Positions 1-7,304 of a stretch of 12,442 bases of DNA are shown here, piece by piece. The position numbers were made by a program, and so were the translations under genes. Source of the stretch: Alphaproteobacteria bacterium (lineage in GTDB: Bacteria > Pseudomonadota > Alphaproteobacteria > Micavibrionales > UBA2020); the NCBI GenBank assembly GCA_023136145.1, contig JAGLRU010000043.1:1-12442 (forward strand), given 5' to 3'. The notes beneath the pieces were generated by a model. It did not search any database. It saw only the letters and a list, made by a program, of their open reading frames with translations, and was not told the DNA's origin. The stretch's first letter is position 1, and each line of letters opens with the position of its first letter.

Positions 1-477
1 ATTTTGTGTAGTATCGGTGGGGTGTATTTGTTGAAAGATCAGCAAAATTATAATTTTACGATTTTGACTGACCATTTTGAACCAAACGGGAAGTCAGTCC
101 AACATTTTAAGGGGGTTATTGATGATCAGGCTCGTGCAGTTTTCCAAGGGAAAATACATGTACGTTGTTCTGCACAAAAAACAGATGGAAACCAGCTTAA
201 TCATGCGCTACTGCTCTCCGAAAAAGCAGAAGCAAGTTCTGAACCGAAGCTAGAAATCTATGCAGATGATGTAAAGTGCAGCCACGGAGCAACCTCCGGG
301 AAGCTGGATGATGACGCGTTGTTTTATTTGCGCAGTCGGGGCATTCCTGAAGAGGATGCGAAATCCCTCTTGATTCAAGCATTTTTGAACGAAACGCTGG
401 AACAGGTTTCTTTTTTGCCAGCAAGGAGAATCTATCAGGAGCGGGTGCAGACATGGCTTGTGGGCTTAAGGCAGTGA
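1..477 (+). CDS. sufD: SufD, Fe-S cluster assembly scaffold component (3' part)
   Basis: This is the C-terminal part of SufD, the partner of SufB and SufC in the SufBC2D scaffold that builds Fe-S clusters in the cytoplasm. The reading frame is open from base 1, so the true start lies outside the window; the TTG at 4 is not a credible start. About 158 residues are visible. They carry the hallmark SufB/SufD C-terminal core: DDQARAVFQGKI, then AQKTDGNQ, LLLSEKAEA, IYADDVKCSHGAT and FYLRSRGI. The ADDVKCSHG stretch is the most diagnostic block and the beta-helix to helix transition looks intact. It overlaps the start of sufS, so the two are very probably translated together. SufB would carry similar motifs, but a position directly before sufS and this sequence style favour SufD. 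Confidence 0.93.
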   Translation: MLCSIGGVYLLKDQQNYNFTILTDHFEPNGKSVQHFKGVIDDQARAVFQGKIHVRCSAQKTDGNQLNHALLLSEKAEASSEPKLEIYADDVKCSHGATSGKLDDDALFYLRSRGIPEEDAKSLLIQAFLNETLEQVSFLPARRIYQERVQTWLVGLRQ

Positions 478-1688
478 AATCGTTGAATGATTTGAAGCTG
501 GATTTTCCAGCTCTCGCGCAGAGCGTGAACGGGCGCATGGTTGCTTATCTTGATAGTGCTGCCAGTGCGCAAAAGCCGAAGTGTGTTATTGACGCGATGA
601 CTTCTGTGATGACGGATCATTACGCCAATGTGCATCGCGGTATTTATACTTTCAGTTCAAAGACGAGTGTCGCCTTTGAGGACTCCCGTCGGAAAGTGGC
701 GCGGTTTTTGAATGCTAAAAGTGATGAGGAAATCGTTTTTACGCGCAACTCGACGGAGGCGATCAATCTGGTTGCATCTGGGATCGGGCAATCTCTGAAG
801 GCGGGTGATGAAATTATCCTGACAGAGTTGGAGCATCACGCCAATATCGTTCCGTGGTATTTTCTGAAAGAGCAAAAAGGTGTTGTTCTTCGTGTCGTGC
901 CGATGAAGGTAGATCGTTCGCTTGATATGTCTGCGTTTGAAAAACTGCTTAGCTCGAAAACGAAATTTGTCGCGGTTACGCAGATGTCAAATGCTTTGGG
1001 AACGATTGTGCCTGTTGCTGACATCGTCAGAAAGGCTCATGCTGTCGGTGCGAAAGTGCTGGTTGATGGAAGTCAGGCGGTGGTGCATCTTGACGTAGAC
1101 GTGCAGGAGATAGGCTGCGACTTTTATGTTTTTACAGGGCATAAGCTCTATGGCCCCACTGGTATTGGCGTGCTTTACGGACGTACTGATGCTTTGAATG
1201 AGTTGCCACCATATCAGGGTGGCGGAGAGATGATTGATAAGGTTTCCTTTGAGAAGATCACGTTTAAGGAGCCACCTGCCCGTTTCGAGGCGGGAACGCC
1301 AGCGATTGTCGAAGCTATAGGTTTAGGCGCGGCGATTGATTATTTGGGCGGACTTGATACGGAGGCTATTCATGAGCATGAACAGATGTTGTTGCGGGAG
1401 GCTGAAAGTCGTTTTGTTGTCGTTTCAGGTGTGACCGTTTTTTCAACTGCACCTGAGCGTGCGGCTATTCTCTCTTTTTCCATTGATAAAGTACATCCTC
1501 ATGACGTGGCTTCCGTTTTCGATCAGCTTGGTATTGCGGTTAGGGCGGGGAATCATTGCGCTCAGCCAGCGATGAAGACTTTGGGTGTTCAGGCGACTGT
1601 GCGTGCCTCGTTTGCTTTTTACAACACGATGGATGATGTGGAACGTTTGATGGAAGGCGTTTACAAAGTAAAGAAGTTGTTTTTATAA
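453..1688 (+). CDS. sufS: SufS cysteine desulfurase
   Basis: PLP-dependent group II cysteine desulfurase, 411 aa, which takes sulfur from L-cysteine to supply Fe-S assembly on SufBCD. Visible signatures are TELEHHANIVPW, the PLP-binding lysine K231 in FTGHKLYGPTG, and the active-site cysteine C369 in RAGNHCAQP. The last motif is usually RAGHHCAQP, so the first His is Asn here, which is a mild change. Length matches the usual 405-415 aa. The ATG at 453 has AGGAG at 437-441 about 11 bases upstream and overlaps sufD by 25 bases. A GTG at 474 would give a 4-base GTGA overlap but has a poor ribosome site, so I keep 453. No sufA, sufT or sufU/iscU follows; the next gene is convergent, so the suf unit ends here. 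Confidence 0.96.
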   Translation: MACGLKAVKSLNDLKLDFPALAQSVNGRMVAYLDSAASAQKPKCVIDAMTSVMTDHYANVHRGIYTFSSKTSVAFEDSRRKVARFLNAKSDEEIVFTRNSTEAINLVASGIGQSLKAGDEIILTELEHHANIVPWYFLKEQKGVVLRVVPMKVDRSLDMSAFEKLLSSKTKFVAVTQMSNALGTIVPVADIVRKAHAVGAKVLVDGSQAVVHLDVDVQEIGCDFYVFTGHKLYGPTGIGVLYGRTDALNELPPYQGGGEMIDKVSFEKITFKEPPARFEAGTPAIVEAIGLGAAIDYLGGLDTEAIHEHEQMLLREAESRFVVVSGVTVFSTAPERAAILSFSIDKVHPHDVASVFDQLGIAVRAGNHCAQPAMKTLGVQATVRASFAFYNTMDDVERLMEGVYKVKKLFL

Positions 1689-1750
1689 CTTAGTAGGCTA
1701 TCCGGCACGCTGAGAAGCTACATTTATAAAGGCACTTTGCGCTAACCAGA

Positions 1751-1768
1751 CTCCGTCCTTCGGCGGAG
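1751..1768. other. UUCG-capped stem-loop between convergent genes
   Basis: CTCCG (1751-1755) pairs with CGGAG (1764-1768). Inside, C1758 and G1763 close a TTCG tetraloop, with TC bulged out. It lies in the 130-base gap between the ends of sufS and the minus-strand hypothetical gene. No T-tract follows on either strand, so an intrinsic terminator is doubtful. The flanking CCAGACTCCG...CGGAGCGGTGA also looks like a worn copy of a dispersed alphaproteobacterial hairpin repeat. Confidence 0.45.
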
Positions 1769-1818
1769 CGGTGAAGTTTTCCTGACAATCTTTTGTTCAT
1801 ATTGCTCGAGGATTGGTA

Positions 1819-2973
1819 TTACTCCATAAGGAATTTTTTGATAGAAAGGGTGGTTTTTTTTGTCTCTTCTTGTTGAGGAAATTTATCAAGCAATGCTTGT
1901 GCCGCCTTGCTGTAATCCCCGTTTTCTGATCTTGCCATTCTTTTTAGCGCATCTTTTACCGTATCTTCTTTTAGTACATCAGGATGCTGTTTTTCCTTCA
2001 TATATTCTTTTGCGATGTCTAGAACCGTCGCCGAGGTCTCCTGTAAAGTTTTGCCGGAATCTATCTGATCCATATAATTTCTGGAAGCAGCCACCTCGAT
2101 AGCCTGTTCAAAACGCTCTTTCCTTCCCAGATCGGCAGTCAGTGTTTTCCATTTTTTGGCACCTGCTGAATCAATTTCCGTATCCGGAATGCGGCTGGTT
2201 GGATGTTTTGTACTTAAGACAATTTGTGCAATGCTTTTTATATCCACTGCCTTCTCAATTTCTTCCAGAAGCAGGTTGCGTGCTTTTTTATGTAGATCGC
2301 TGTCACGCTCCTCCGAATGGTTCAACCCTACATATCCGAGATAATAAAGTTTTTCGTCAATGTCCTTGATTTTCTGTGCGGCTGTAATCACCCGTTCAAC
2401 GGCAAACCTGCTTAAATCATCCGCCTTTTTAGGAACTGGCAAGATGGGTGAGTTGTTTATCAGTTTCTGGGAGAGATACGCTTTTGTAATTGGCTCCTTT
2501 ATCTGAGAGAGAACGTCATCATCCCAGTGCTCCATTATGAAGGTCTCAATAACCTTGTCTGAAAACTGTTCGCTGAGATGAGAAGAAATCTTCTGCAGTG
2601 TCTCAAGTGCTTTATCAGTTTCTTTTGATGGTTCCGATATCTCTGGCAGGATTGAAAAGAGCTGCTCTGCATAAATTACTTTACTTTGGCTTGTCGCCGA
2701 ACCTTCAAGCGCAGTATTTAATGCTGCCAGAGCCTCTTTTGGCTCATTTTCTTTCGGAGCTTTCTTTTTACGGAGAGTATTTACGGTTTTTGAAACGACA
2801 GCCTTGAATATTTTAGGATCTGTTTCCTTTTTGGCGTATTGATCCAATGTTTCCCCGACATTTAGACCAAATTCTTTGTCCAGTTTTTTTGAAAGCTCGG
2901 CTAAAAGCTCTTCCCGTTGCTCTGCTGTTATTCCTGTGTGGTCTTTATCAAGAAAGATACTCGGTGAAGTCAT
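1819..2973 (-). CDS. Uncharacterised helix-rich cytoplasmic protein, 384 aa
   Basis: I do not recognise a family. The start is the ATG at 2973 (MTSPSIFLDK), because AAGGA lies 7 bases before it; a TTG six codons upstream lacks such a site. No signal peptide or membrane segment is visible. The protein is rich in Lys, Glu, Leu and Ala, with long stretches that read as amphipathic helices, for example near residues 15-60, 110-170 and 290-380. It has only scattered prolines and no visible cysteine-rich or catalytic motif. It could be a helical-repeat or scaffold protein; an effector role cannot be excluded but nothing shows one. It lies downstream of recX on the same strand but 102 AT-rich bases away, with its own candidate promoter, so it is probably expressed separately. 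Confidence 0.75.
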   Translation of the reverse strand: MTSPSIFLDKDHTGITAEQREELLAELSKKLDKEFGLNVGETLDQYAKKETDPKIFKAVVSKTVNTLRKKKAPKENEPKEALAALNTALEGSATSQSKVIYAEQLFSILPEISEPSKETDKALETLQKISSHLSEQFSDKVIETFIMEHWDDDVLSQIKEPITKAYLSQKLINNSPILPVPKKADDLSRFAVERVITAAQKIKDIDEKLYYLGYVGLNHSEERDSDLHKKARNLLLEEIEKAVDIKSIAQIVLSTKHPTSRIPDTEIDSAGAKKWKTLTADLGRKERFEQAIEVAASRNYMDQIDSGKTLQETSATVLDIAKEYMKEKQHPDVLKEDTVKDALKRMARSENGDYSKAAQALLDKFPQQEETKKTTLSIKKFLME

Positions 2974-3016
2974 GACACTTTCCTTAATCAAGATTAATAT
3001 ATGTAATTTTATTCAG

Positions 3017-3065
3017 ATCATATTGTATCATATGTTTTGTGTAATATGTATATATTATCATATGT
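3017..3065. repeat. Phased ATCATAT repeats in the recX / 384-aa gene gap
   Basis: TATCATATGT occurs twice as a perfect 10-base direct repeat at 3026-3035 and 3056-3065, exactly 30 bases apart. A third partial copy, ATCATAT, starts at 3017, ten bases before the ATCATAT of the first full copy. All three therefore lie on roughly the same DNA face. Each full copy contains the palindrome CATATG. The array overlaps the candidate promoter of the downstream minus-strand gene, so it may be an operator, though the region is AT-rich and chance is possible. Confidence 0.5.
3022..3030 (-). promoter_or_regulatory. Extended -10 promoter candidate for the 384-aa gene
   Basis: On the minus strand these bases read TGATACAAT, an extended -10 element (TGn followed by TACAAT). 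It is about 50 bases before the ATG at 2973, leaving a leader of about 40 bases. No good -35 box is present, which is acceptable for extended -10 promoters. The element sits inside the ATCATAT repeat cluster. Confidence 0.4.
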
Positions 3066-3075
3066 AACTATATTT

Positions 3076-3591
3076 CTAACAATCCGCTAAAGTTTGCCGA
3101 GCAATTTTATAGCTGAATCCTGCACGTCCCATCGCCGCTAGTTCTTTTTGGTTGTTCTGTGGTTTTTTGCGCCATGATCCGAGTTTTTTGCGTTTTGCGT
3201 AGGTGATGGCGGCAGACATTTCTGGGTCATCGTGTTCTTCGTCAACCAGTTTTAGCGCAGTTTCAATTTGGGATTTTGAAAGTCCTTTGATCTGAAGCTT
3301 GCTGATAATGGCTTGTCGCGAAAGACCTTTCCGACGCAGCGAGGTGACGCGGGCGAGGGCGAATACTTTATCATCGACAAGACCCACGGACATATAACGT
3401 GTAACAAGTTCGTCTACCATCGGTGCGAAGTCTTCCGCCGGAACTTGATGAAAAGCGCATGATCTTTTGACCTTCCGCATCAAGACGCGCCTTAGATTTT
3501 CTGTCGATGAGGCGTAACGCTGTAAATAATAAAGGGCTGAATTTTCCAAATACTTTTTGGAAATTTTTTTAGGGGCTTTACGTCCTGACAT
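3076..3591 (-). CDS. recX: RecX family regulator of RecA
   Basis: RecX binds RecA filaments and modulates recombination and the SOS response. The match rests on the N-terminal YLQRYASSTENLRRVLMRKV block, the central YMSVGLVDD and SLRRKGLSRQAIISKL helices, and the C-terminal ELAAMGRAGFSYKIARQTL, typical of alphaproteobacterial RecX. I place the start at ATG 3591 (MSGRKAPKKI, 171 aa), since relatives usually begin just there. In-frame ATG 3609 and GTG 3636 are possible, and none has a clear Shine-Dalgarno. recA is not adjacent in this window. The gene is divergent from the lipoprotein gene, with about 190 bases between them. Confidence 0.88.
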   Translation of the reverse strand: MSGRKAPKKISKKYLENSALYYLQRYASSTENLRRVLMRKVKRSCAFHQVPAEDFAPMVDELVTRYMSVGLVDDKVFALARVTSLRRKGLSRQAIISKLQIKGLSKSQIETALKLVDEEHDDPEMSAAITYAKRKKLGSWRKKPQNNQKELAAMGRAGFSYKIARQTLADC

Positions 3592-3784
3592 TATGCTAGC
3601 ATTGACCATGATTATTCGTATCAAAAAAGACTGCACAGAACAATCAGGACTTGTCGATCTCGTGTTGAGAAACTGAAGAAATATGTGAAAAAGAGTGCAG
3701 GGTTATTATTAGGTGCGAATTTTGCAGTGAGGAGTATACTTTCTCTGCGTCGCAGCTTGAGTGTGTCTATCAGGAGGAAAAATC

Positions 3785-4372
3785 ATGAGAACGAGTGTCG
3801 TATTTTTATGTTTGTCCGTTGTGTTTTTGTTGTCTGGTTGCGTTGGCGCACCACCAGCTACCACGCAGCCGGATATGACTTTTGCCAATTTTACGCCGAT
3901 CCAATTGGATGTGGTCGCTGTTGAAATACTGGGTGATTACAAGCCTCCATTGAGGGAGCCGAACATAGAGCATACCTTTTCGACACCGCTTTATGTTGTC
4001 ATTGAAAATCTGATGAAAAAGGAACTTATCGCATCTGGCAGTGAAAACGTGCTACGTGTGATTATCGAGGATGCTTCAGTAGTGCGTGAAAAATTGCCTG
4101 TGACTACGGGCTTCAGGGATGTCTTTCTGGTGGAGCCGTCCGAGCGGTTGAATGCCAGTGTTCTGTTGCGGTTTGAGATGGTTAACCGCTTGTCGCCTGA
4201 TGTCGTTCTTGGCCATGCAGAGGTGAGTGCCAAACGTACCAGAACGCTGATGGAAGATGCTTCTCTCGCTGACCGCGACCGCGCCTATTTTGGCATGACA
4301 GAAGACCTTATGTGCGATCTGAACAACGGGCTGATGACCGTGGTGAAAAATACGTTCGGGAAGAAGATGTAA
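3785..4372 (+). CDS. Conserved alphaproteobacterial-type outer membrane lipoprotein, unknown function
   Basis: The start is ATG 3785, with an excellent CAGGAGG at 3771-3777 seven bases upstream; an in-frame GTG at 3761 would spoil the signal peptide. The product is 195 aa. It has a type II signal peptide: Arg2, a hydrophobic core at residues 5-16, and the lipobox L16-S17-G18-C19. Cys19 would be lipidated after cleavage, and the next residues (Val, Gly) give no inner-membrane retention signal, so outer membrane sorting is likely. The mature part contains VVAVEILGDYKPPLREPNIEH and a C-terminal MCDLNNGL segment. From memory, similar proteins occur near rph in other alphaproteobacteria, but no function is known to me. 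The gene ends 15 bases before rph, so the two form one unit. Confidence 0.85.
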   Translation: MRTSVVFLCLSVVFLLSGCVGAPPATTQPDMTFANFTPIQLDVVAVEILGDYKPPLREPNIEHTFSTPLYVVIENLMKKELIASGSENVLRVIIEDASVVREKLPVTTGFRDVFLVEPSERLNASVLLRFEMVNRLSPDVVLGHAEVSAKRTRTLMEDASLADRDRAYFGMTEDLMCDLNNGLMTVVKNTFGKKM

Positions 4373-4387
4373 GGAAGGATTATTATT

Positions 4388-5104
4388 ATGCGCTCCTCAG
4401 GACGTGCCGTCGATCAGTTACGGGAGATTATTCTGGAGCCGGGATTTTCAAGACATGCAGAAGGATCGTGTATGGCGCGGTTCGGCAATACGCATGTGCT
4501 GTGTACAGCAACTGTAGAATCGAAAGTTCCATCATGGATGAGAAATAAAGGGAAGGGATGGATCACTGCCGAATACGGGATGCTGCCACGCGCGACGGGC
4601 AGTCGCACCGTTCGTGAAGCGGCGCGTGGAAAGCAGTCGGGGCGCACGCAGGAAATCCAGCGATTGATTGGACGCGCAATGCGGGCAGTGGTGGATACTG
4701 CTCTACTTGGTGAAATACAGATAATTATTGATTGTGATGTGATTCAGGCGGACGGTGGTACGCGCACTGCTGCCATTACTGGTGCTTATATTGCACTTTA
4801 TCAGGCGTGTGAACACTTGAAAAAGATTGGTGCGGTAAAGCAAAGCCCTCTGATAGACGAGGTGGCTGCGGTGTCATGCGGTCTCTATAAAGGTGTTGCC
4901 GTTCTTGATCTTGATTATGCCGAGGATTCGAATGCCGAAGCGGATGCCAATTTCGTGATGACGGGCAAAGGCGGACTGGTAGAGGTACAAGGCACTGCTG
5001 AACAGCGAGCCTTCAGCGAGGAACAATTTCTGGAATTGATAAAGCTCGCTCGCTTAGGCATTGCTGACTTGATTGGGCATCAGAAAAAAGTGCTTGGGCT
5101 GTAA
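4388..5104 (+). CDS. rph: RNase PH (tRNA nucleotidyltransferase)
   Basis: Phosphorolytic 3'-5' exoribonuclease that trims tRNA 3' ends and other RNAs, normally a hexamer in the cytoplasm. It is 238 aa, the family norm. Key residues fall at the canonical numbers: R86 in GRTQEIQR, the phosphate-binding GGTRT block following CDVIQAD at about 117-127, and metal/catalytic D180 and D186 in DLDYAEDSNAEAD. The protein opens MRSSGRAVDQLRE, close to the usual MRPSGR. GGAAGGA at 4373-4379 serves as ribosome site. It lies behind the lipoprotein gene and ends in a terminator. The usual direct link to rdgB is broken by a 419-base gap. Confidence 0.97.
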   Translation: MRSSGRAVDQLREIILEPGFSRHAEGSCMARFGNTHVLCTATVESKVPSWMRNKGKGWITAEYGMLPRATGSRTVREAARGKQSGRTQEIQRLIGRAMRAVVDTALLGEIQIIIDCDVIQADGGTRTAAITGAYIALYQACEHLKKIGAVKQSPLIDEVAAVSCGLYKGVAVLDLDYAEDSNAEADANFVMTGKGGLVEVQGTAEQRAFSEEQFLELIKLARLGIADLIGHQKKVLGL

Positions 5105-5110
5105 TTATTT

Positions 5111-5136
5111 CTCCCAAGTGAGGGAGTATCTTTTTT
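5111..5136 (+). terminator. Intrinsic terminator after rph
   Basis: CTCCC (5111-5115) and GGGAG (5122-5126) form a five-pair stem around AAGTGA. After TATC comes a run of six T (5131-5136). It starts six bases after the rph stop and separates the lipoprotein-rph unit from what follows. The stem is short, so strength is uncertain. Confidence 0.65.
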
Positions 5137-5164
5137 ACTTACGGTTCTCTTATGCGTAACTTCA

Positions 5165-5338
5165 TCAATTAGAGCGTGTAAATTTGGGATGTCTAGAGGT
5201 ATTAGCCATTCTCATTATGGCTTCGTCTGAACCGGGAGTTTTTATACCAGTCGGTTCATGACCAACAACTATGTTAAAAATCCTAGCAACACTTAGTGGT
5301 GTTCTTGTTGTAATAATTGATTGCGGTTCTTTTGCCAT
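5165..5338 (-). CDS. Small basic protein, 57 aa, unknown
   Basis: A short reading frame on the strand opposite to its neighbours, in the gap between rph and rdgB. It starts with ATG at 5338 (MAKEPQSIITTR), preceded by AAAGGAAAG about 10 bases upstream, and ends at a TGA at 5165-5167. A sigma70-like promoter lies about 45 bases before the start. The protein has no signal peptide, membrane segment or cysteine. It contains SVARIFNIVVGHEP, a Gly/Pro-rich centre (GIKTPGSDEA) and a basic C-terminal tail (RHPKFTRSN). By eye it has eight Lys/Arg against four acidic residues. I recognise no family. Ribosome site, promoter and a clean ATG make it more likely real than chance, but length alone proves nothing. 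Confidence 0.5.
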   Translation of the reverse strand: MAKEPQSIITTRTPLSVARIFNIVVGHEPTGIKTPGSDEAIMRMANTSRHPKFTRSN

Positions 5339-5382
5339 GGCAGCGCTTTCCTTTTGATTATGTTTTTAAAATTGTAGCCACA

Positions 5383-5411
5383 TTTATAGACCATAATTAT
5401 ATTATAGGCAA
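5383..5411 (-). promoter_or_regulatory. Sigma70-like promoter for the 57-aa gene
   Basis: On the minus strand, TTGCCT (5406-5411) and TATAAA (5383-5388) stand 17 bases apart. The predicted transcript would start near 5376 and have a leader of roughly 38 bases before the ATG at 5338. AT-rich DNA gives many such matches. Confidence 0.45.
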
Positions 5412-5464
5412 GGTTTTTTTATCCTCTTTTGAACTTAATGAAAAATATACTCCAAATTAATGCA

Positions 5465-5493
5465 TTGAATTTATAACTATTTTTGGGTATTCT
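5465..5493 (+). promoter_or_regulatory. Sigma70-like promoter for rdgB-hemW-GNAT
   Basis: TTGAAT (5465-5470) and TATTCT (5488-5493) are 17 bases apart. Transcription would start near 5500, about 24 bases before the rdgB ATG, leaving room for the ribosome site AGGGA at 5514-5518. Confidence 0.5.
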
Positions 5494-5523
5494 GTCCTTG
5501 TAATCAAGAACATAGGGATAATA

Positions 5524-6126
5524 ATGACCCGAAAATTTTCAGGTTCGGAGCTGGTTATTGCCACACACAACGAAGGCAAGCGATCGGAATTTGCTGAACT
5601 GTTTCAGGGGCGTGATCTTCGGCTGTATTCGGCGGCTGATTTCGGTCTTGAATCTCCGGATGAGACTGGAACGACCTTTTTAGAAAACGCCTTGCTTAAG
5701 GCGCGGTTTGTTGCTGAGGCTATAGGAAAGATTGCAATGGCGGATGATAGCGGTGTTTGCGTTGATGCGTTAGGTGGTGCTCCCGGCATATATACGGCGG
5801 ACTGGGCTGAAGTGGGAGGCGGGAAGCGTGATTTCGATTATGCCATGAAAAAGATTTATAAAGGCATTGGGGACAATCCGGATAAAAAAGCGCAATTCGT
5901 GAGTGTTTTGGTGCTTTGTTGGCCGGATCAGCATTTTGAGACTGTGGAAGGCATTTCTCATGGTCAGATAGTTTGGCCGCCGCGTGGAGTGCTTGGTCAT
6001 GGTTGCGATCCGATTTTTATGCCGGACGGATATTCCATTACTTATGGAGAAATGGATCAATCTGTAAAAAACAAGATCAGCCACCGCGCGGAATCTTTCC
6101 TCAAGATGATGGAGAAATGTTTTTGA
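5524..6126 (+). CDS. rdgB: RdgB/HAM1-type dITP/XTP pyrophosphatase
   Basis: Removes non-canonical purine nucleotides (dITP, ITP, XTP) by hydrolysis to the monophosphate plus pyrophosphate, keeping them out of DNA and RNA. It is 200 aa, the usual size. Signatures in order are ATHNEGK (13-19, substrate-binding lysine K19), ADDSGVCVDALGGAPGIYTADWA with metal-binding D74/D75, GCDPIF (160-165), and KNKISHRA (182-189). In the fourth motif, C161 stands where Tyr or Phe is usual; this is unlikely to affect activity. The ATG at 5524 follows AGGGA by a short spacer. It overlaps hemW by a few bases, so the two are translationally coupled. Its partner rph lies upstream but in a separate transcription unit. 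Confidence 0.96.
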   Translation: MTRKFSGSELVIATHNEGKRSEFAELFQGRDLRLYSAADFGLESPDETGTTFLENALLKARFVAEAIGKIAMADDSGVCVDALGGAPGIYTADWAEVGGGKRDFDYAMKKIYKGIGDNPDKKAQFVSVLVLCWPDQHFETVEGISHGQIVWPPRGVLGHGCDPIFMPDGYSITYGEMDQSVKNKISHRAESFLKMMEKCF

Positions 6127-7295
6127 CGGGCATTTTTTCTTTTCCTCCTCTCTCCCTCTACATCCATTGGCCGTTTTGTAAATCAAAATGTCCGTATTGT
6201 GATTTCAACAGTTATGTGTGCGATGAGATCGATCATAGCGTATGGCGGCAGGCATATCTGGATGAGATGCGTTTTTACCGGAAAAAGACAGGTTTGCGCC
6301 GGATTGTATCCGTTTTTTTCGGGGGCGGTACGCCTTCGCTGATGGAACCGGATACTGTTGCGGCAATACTCAAAGAAGTGGATAAACTCTGGGGGTTGCC
6401 TGCCGATACTGAAATCACAATTGAGGCTAATCCGACTTCGACAGAAGCAGACAAGTTGCGTGAGTTTAGGGCGGCGGGGGTGAATCGCGTATCGCTGGGT
6501 GTTCAGTCTTTACGCGATGATGCGCTCAAAAAGCTGGGGAGAAAACATTCCGCCGCCGAAGCTTTGTTAGCTGTTAAAACAGCATCACGGATTTTCGATA
6601 GGTATTCTTTCGACTTAATTTATGCGCGACCAGATCAGAGTGTCGCTGACTGGAAACAGGAACTTGGCGAGGCGATGGAATATGCTGGCGGCCATCTGTC
6701 GCTTTATCAATTGACTATCGAGAAAGGCTCCGTTTGGTATTCATTGCACCGTCGTGGCGGTCTTGAAATTCCTGATGAAAACGCGGCGGCGGATATGTAT
6801 GAACTAACGCAGGAGATGATGGAGAAAAATGGTTTGCCAGCTTATGAAATTTCCAACCATGCCCGTATCGGAGAGGAGTCGCGGCATAATCTTGTTTATT
6901 GGAAGTACGGGGATTATGCGGGAATCGGTCCCGGCGCACACGGGCGTTTGACGATTGATGGTGATAAGTGGGCTACTTGTGCTCACAAAATTCCAGAATT
7001 ATGGATAAAAAAGGTAAAAAGTCAGGGGCATGGAGCGCATCCCTTTGAATTTATTGACTCTTTTGAATATGGACGGGAGATGCTGATGATGGGATTGCGA
7101 CTCCGTGAAGGTTTTTTGCTTGATGATTTTCAGAAAGAGACTAAAGTTTCTTTTCAGAAGTTTGTTCATCCGCAGATTTTGCGGAGGTTGTTGGATGAGG
7201 TGTTGTTAGAAGTAACGGATGATCGGCATATACGGGCGACTGCGGCTGGACGACAACGGTTGAACGCAGTTCTTGCACAATTGGTCTCAAATTAG
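6117..7295 (+). CDS. hemW: HemW-like heme chaperone (radical SAM, coproporphyrinogen oxidase-like)
   Basis: Member of the HemN/HemW radical SAM group. HemW proteins bind heme and pass it to respiratory enzymes and are usually not true coproporphyrinogen oxidases. The 392-residue protein has the cluster motif C21-x3-C25-x2-C28 followed by DF, then FGGGTPS (68-74), EANPTS, GVNRVSLGVQS, DLIYARP and HNLVYW (257-262), the last typical of HemW. HemN would have an extra N-terminal part and CxxxCxxCxC, both absent. The start is ATG 6117 (10-base overlap with rdgB). TTG 6123 gives a TTGA overlap with rdgB and an 8-base spacing from GGAG at 6111-6114, so it is a serious alternative two residues later. 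An apparent longer frame starting at 5973 lies inside rdgB and is not the true start. Confidence 0.93.
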   Translation: MFLTGIFSFPPLSLYIHWPFCKSKCPYCDFNSYVCDEIDHSVWRQAYLDEMRFYRKKTGLRRIVSVFFGGGTPSLMEPDTVAAILKEVDKLWGLPADTEITIEANPTSTEADKLREFRAAGVNRVSLGVQSLRDDALKKLGRKHSAAEALLAVKTASRIFDRYSFDLIYARPDQSVADWKQELGEAMEYAGGHLSLYQLTIEKGSVWYSLHRRGGLEIPDENAAADMYELTQEMMEKNGLPAYEISNHARIGEESRHNLVYWKYGDYAGIGPGAHGRLTIDGDKWATCAHKIPELWIKKVKSQGHGAHPFEFIDSFEYGREMLMMGLRLREGFLLDDFQKETKVSFQKFVHPQILRRLLDEVLLEVTDDRHIRATAAGRQRLNAVLAQLVSN

Positions 7296-7304
7296 GGTGG
7301 TTTT

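Larger units (their letters stand above)
5105..5523. other. 419-base gap between rph and rdgB
   Basis: From left to right the gap holds the rph terminator, the 57-aa minus-strand frame, its promoter, and the rdgB promoter. The part at 5341-5523 is strongly AT-rich. I see no tRNA, no transposase remnant and no repeat in it. Confidence 0.6.

Noticed and set aside
5973..6116. Longer N-terminus for hemW starting inside rdgB
   Set aside because: It would add 48 residues read out of frame from rdgB, without family similarity; ATG 6117 or TTG 6123 fit HemW length and a ribosome site.
5770..6186. 138-codon minus-strand frame across rdgB
   Set aside because: Lies almost wholly antisense to rdgB, whose motifs are all intact; no ribosome site or recognisable protein.
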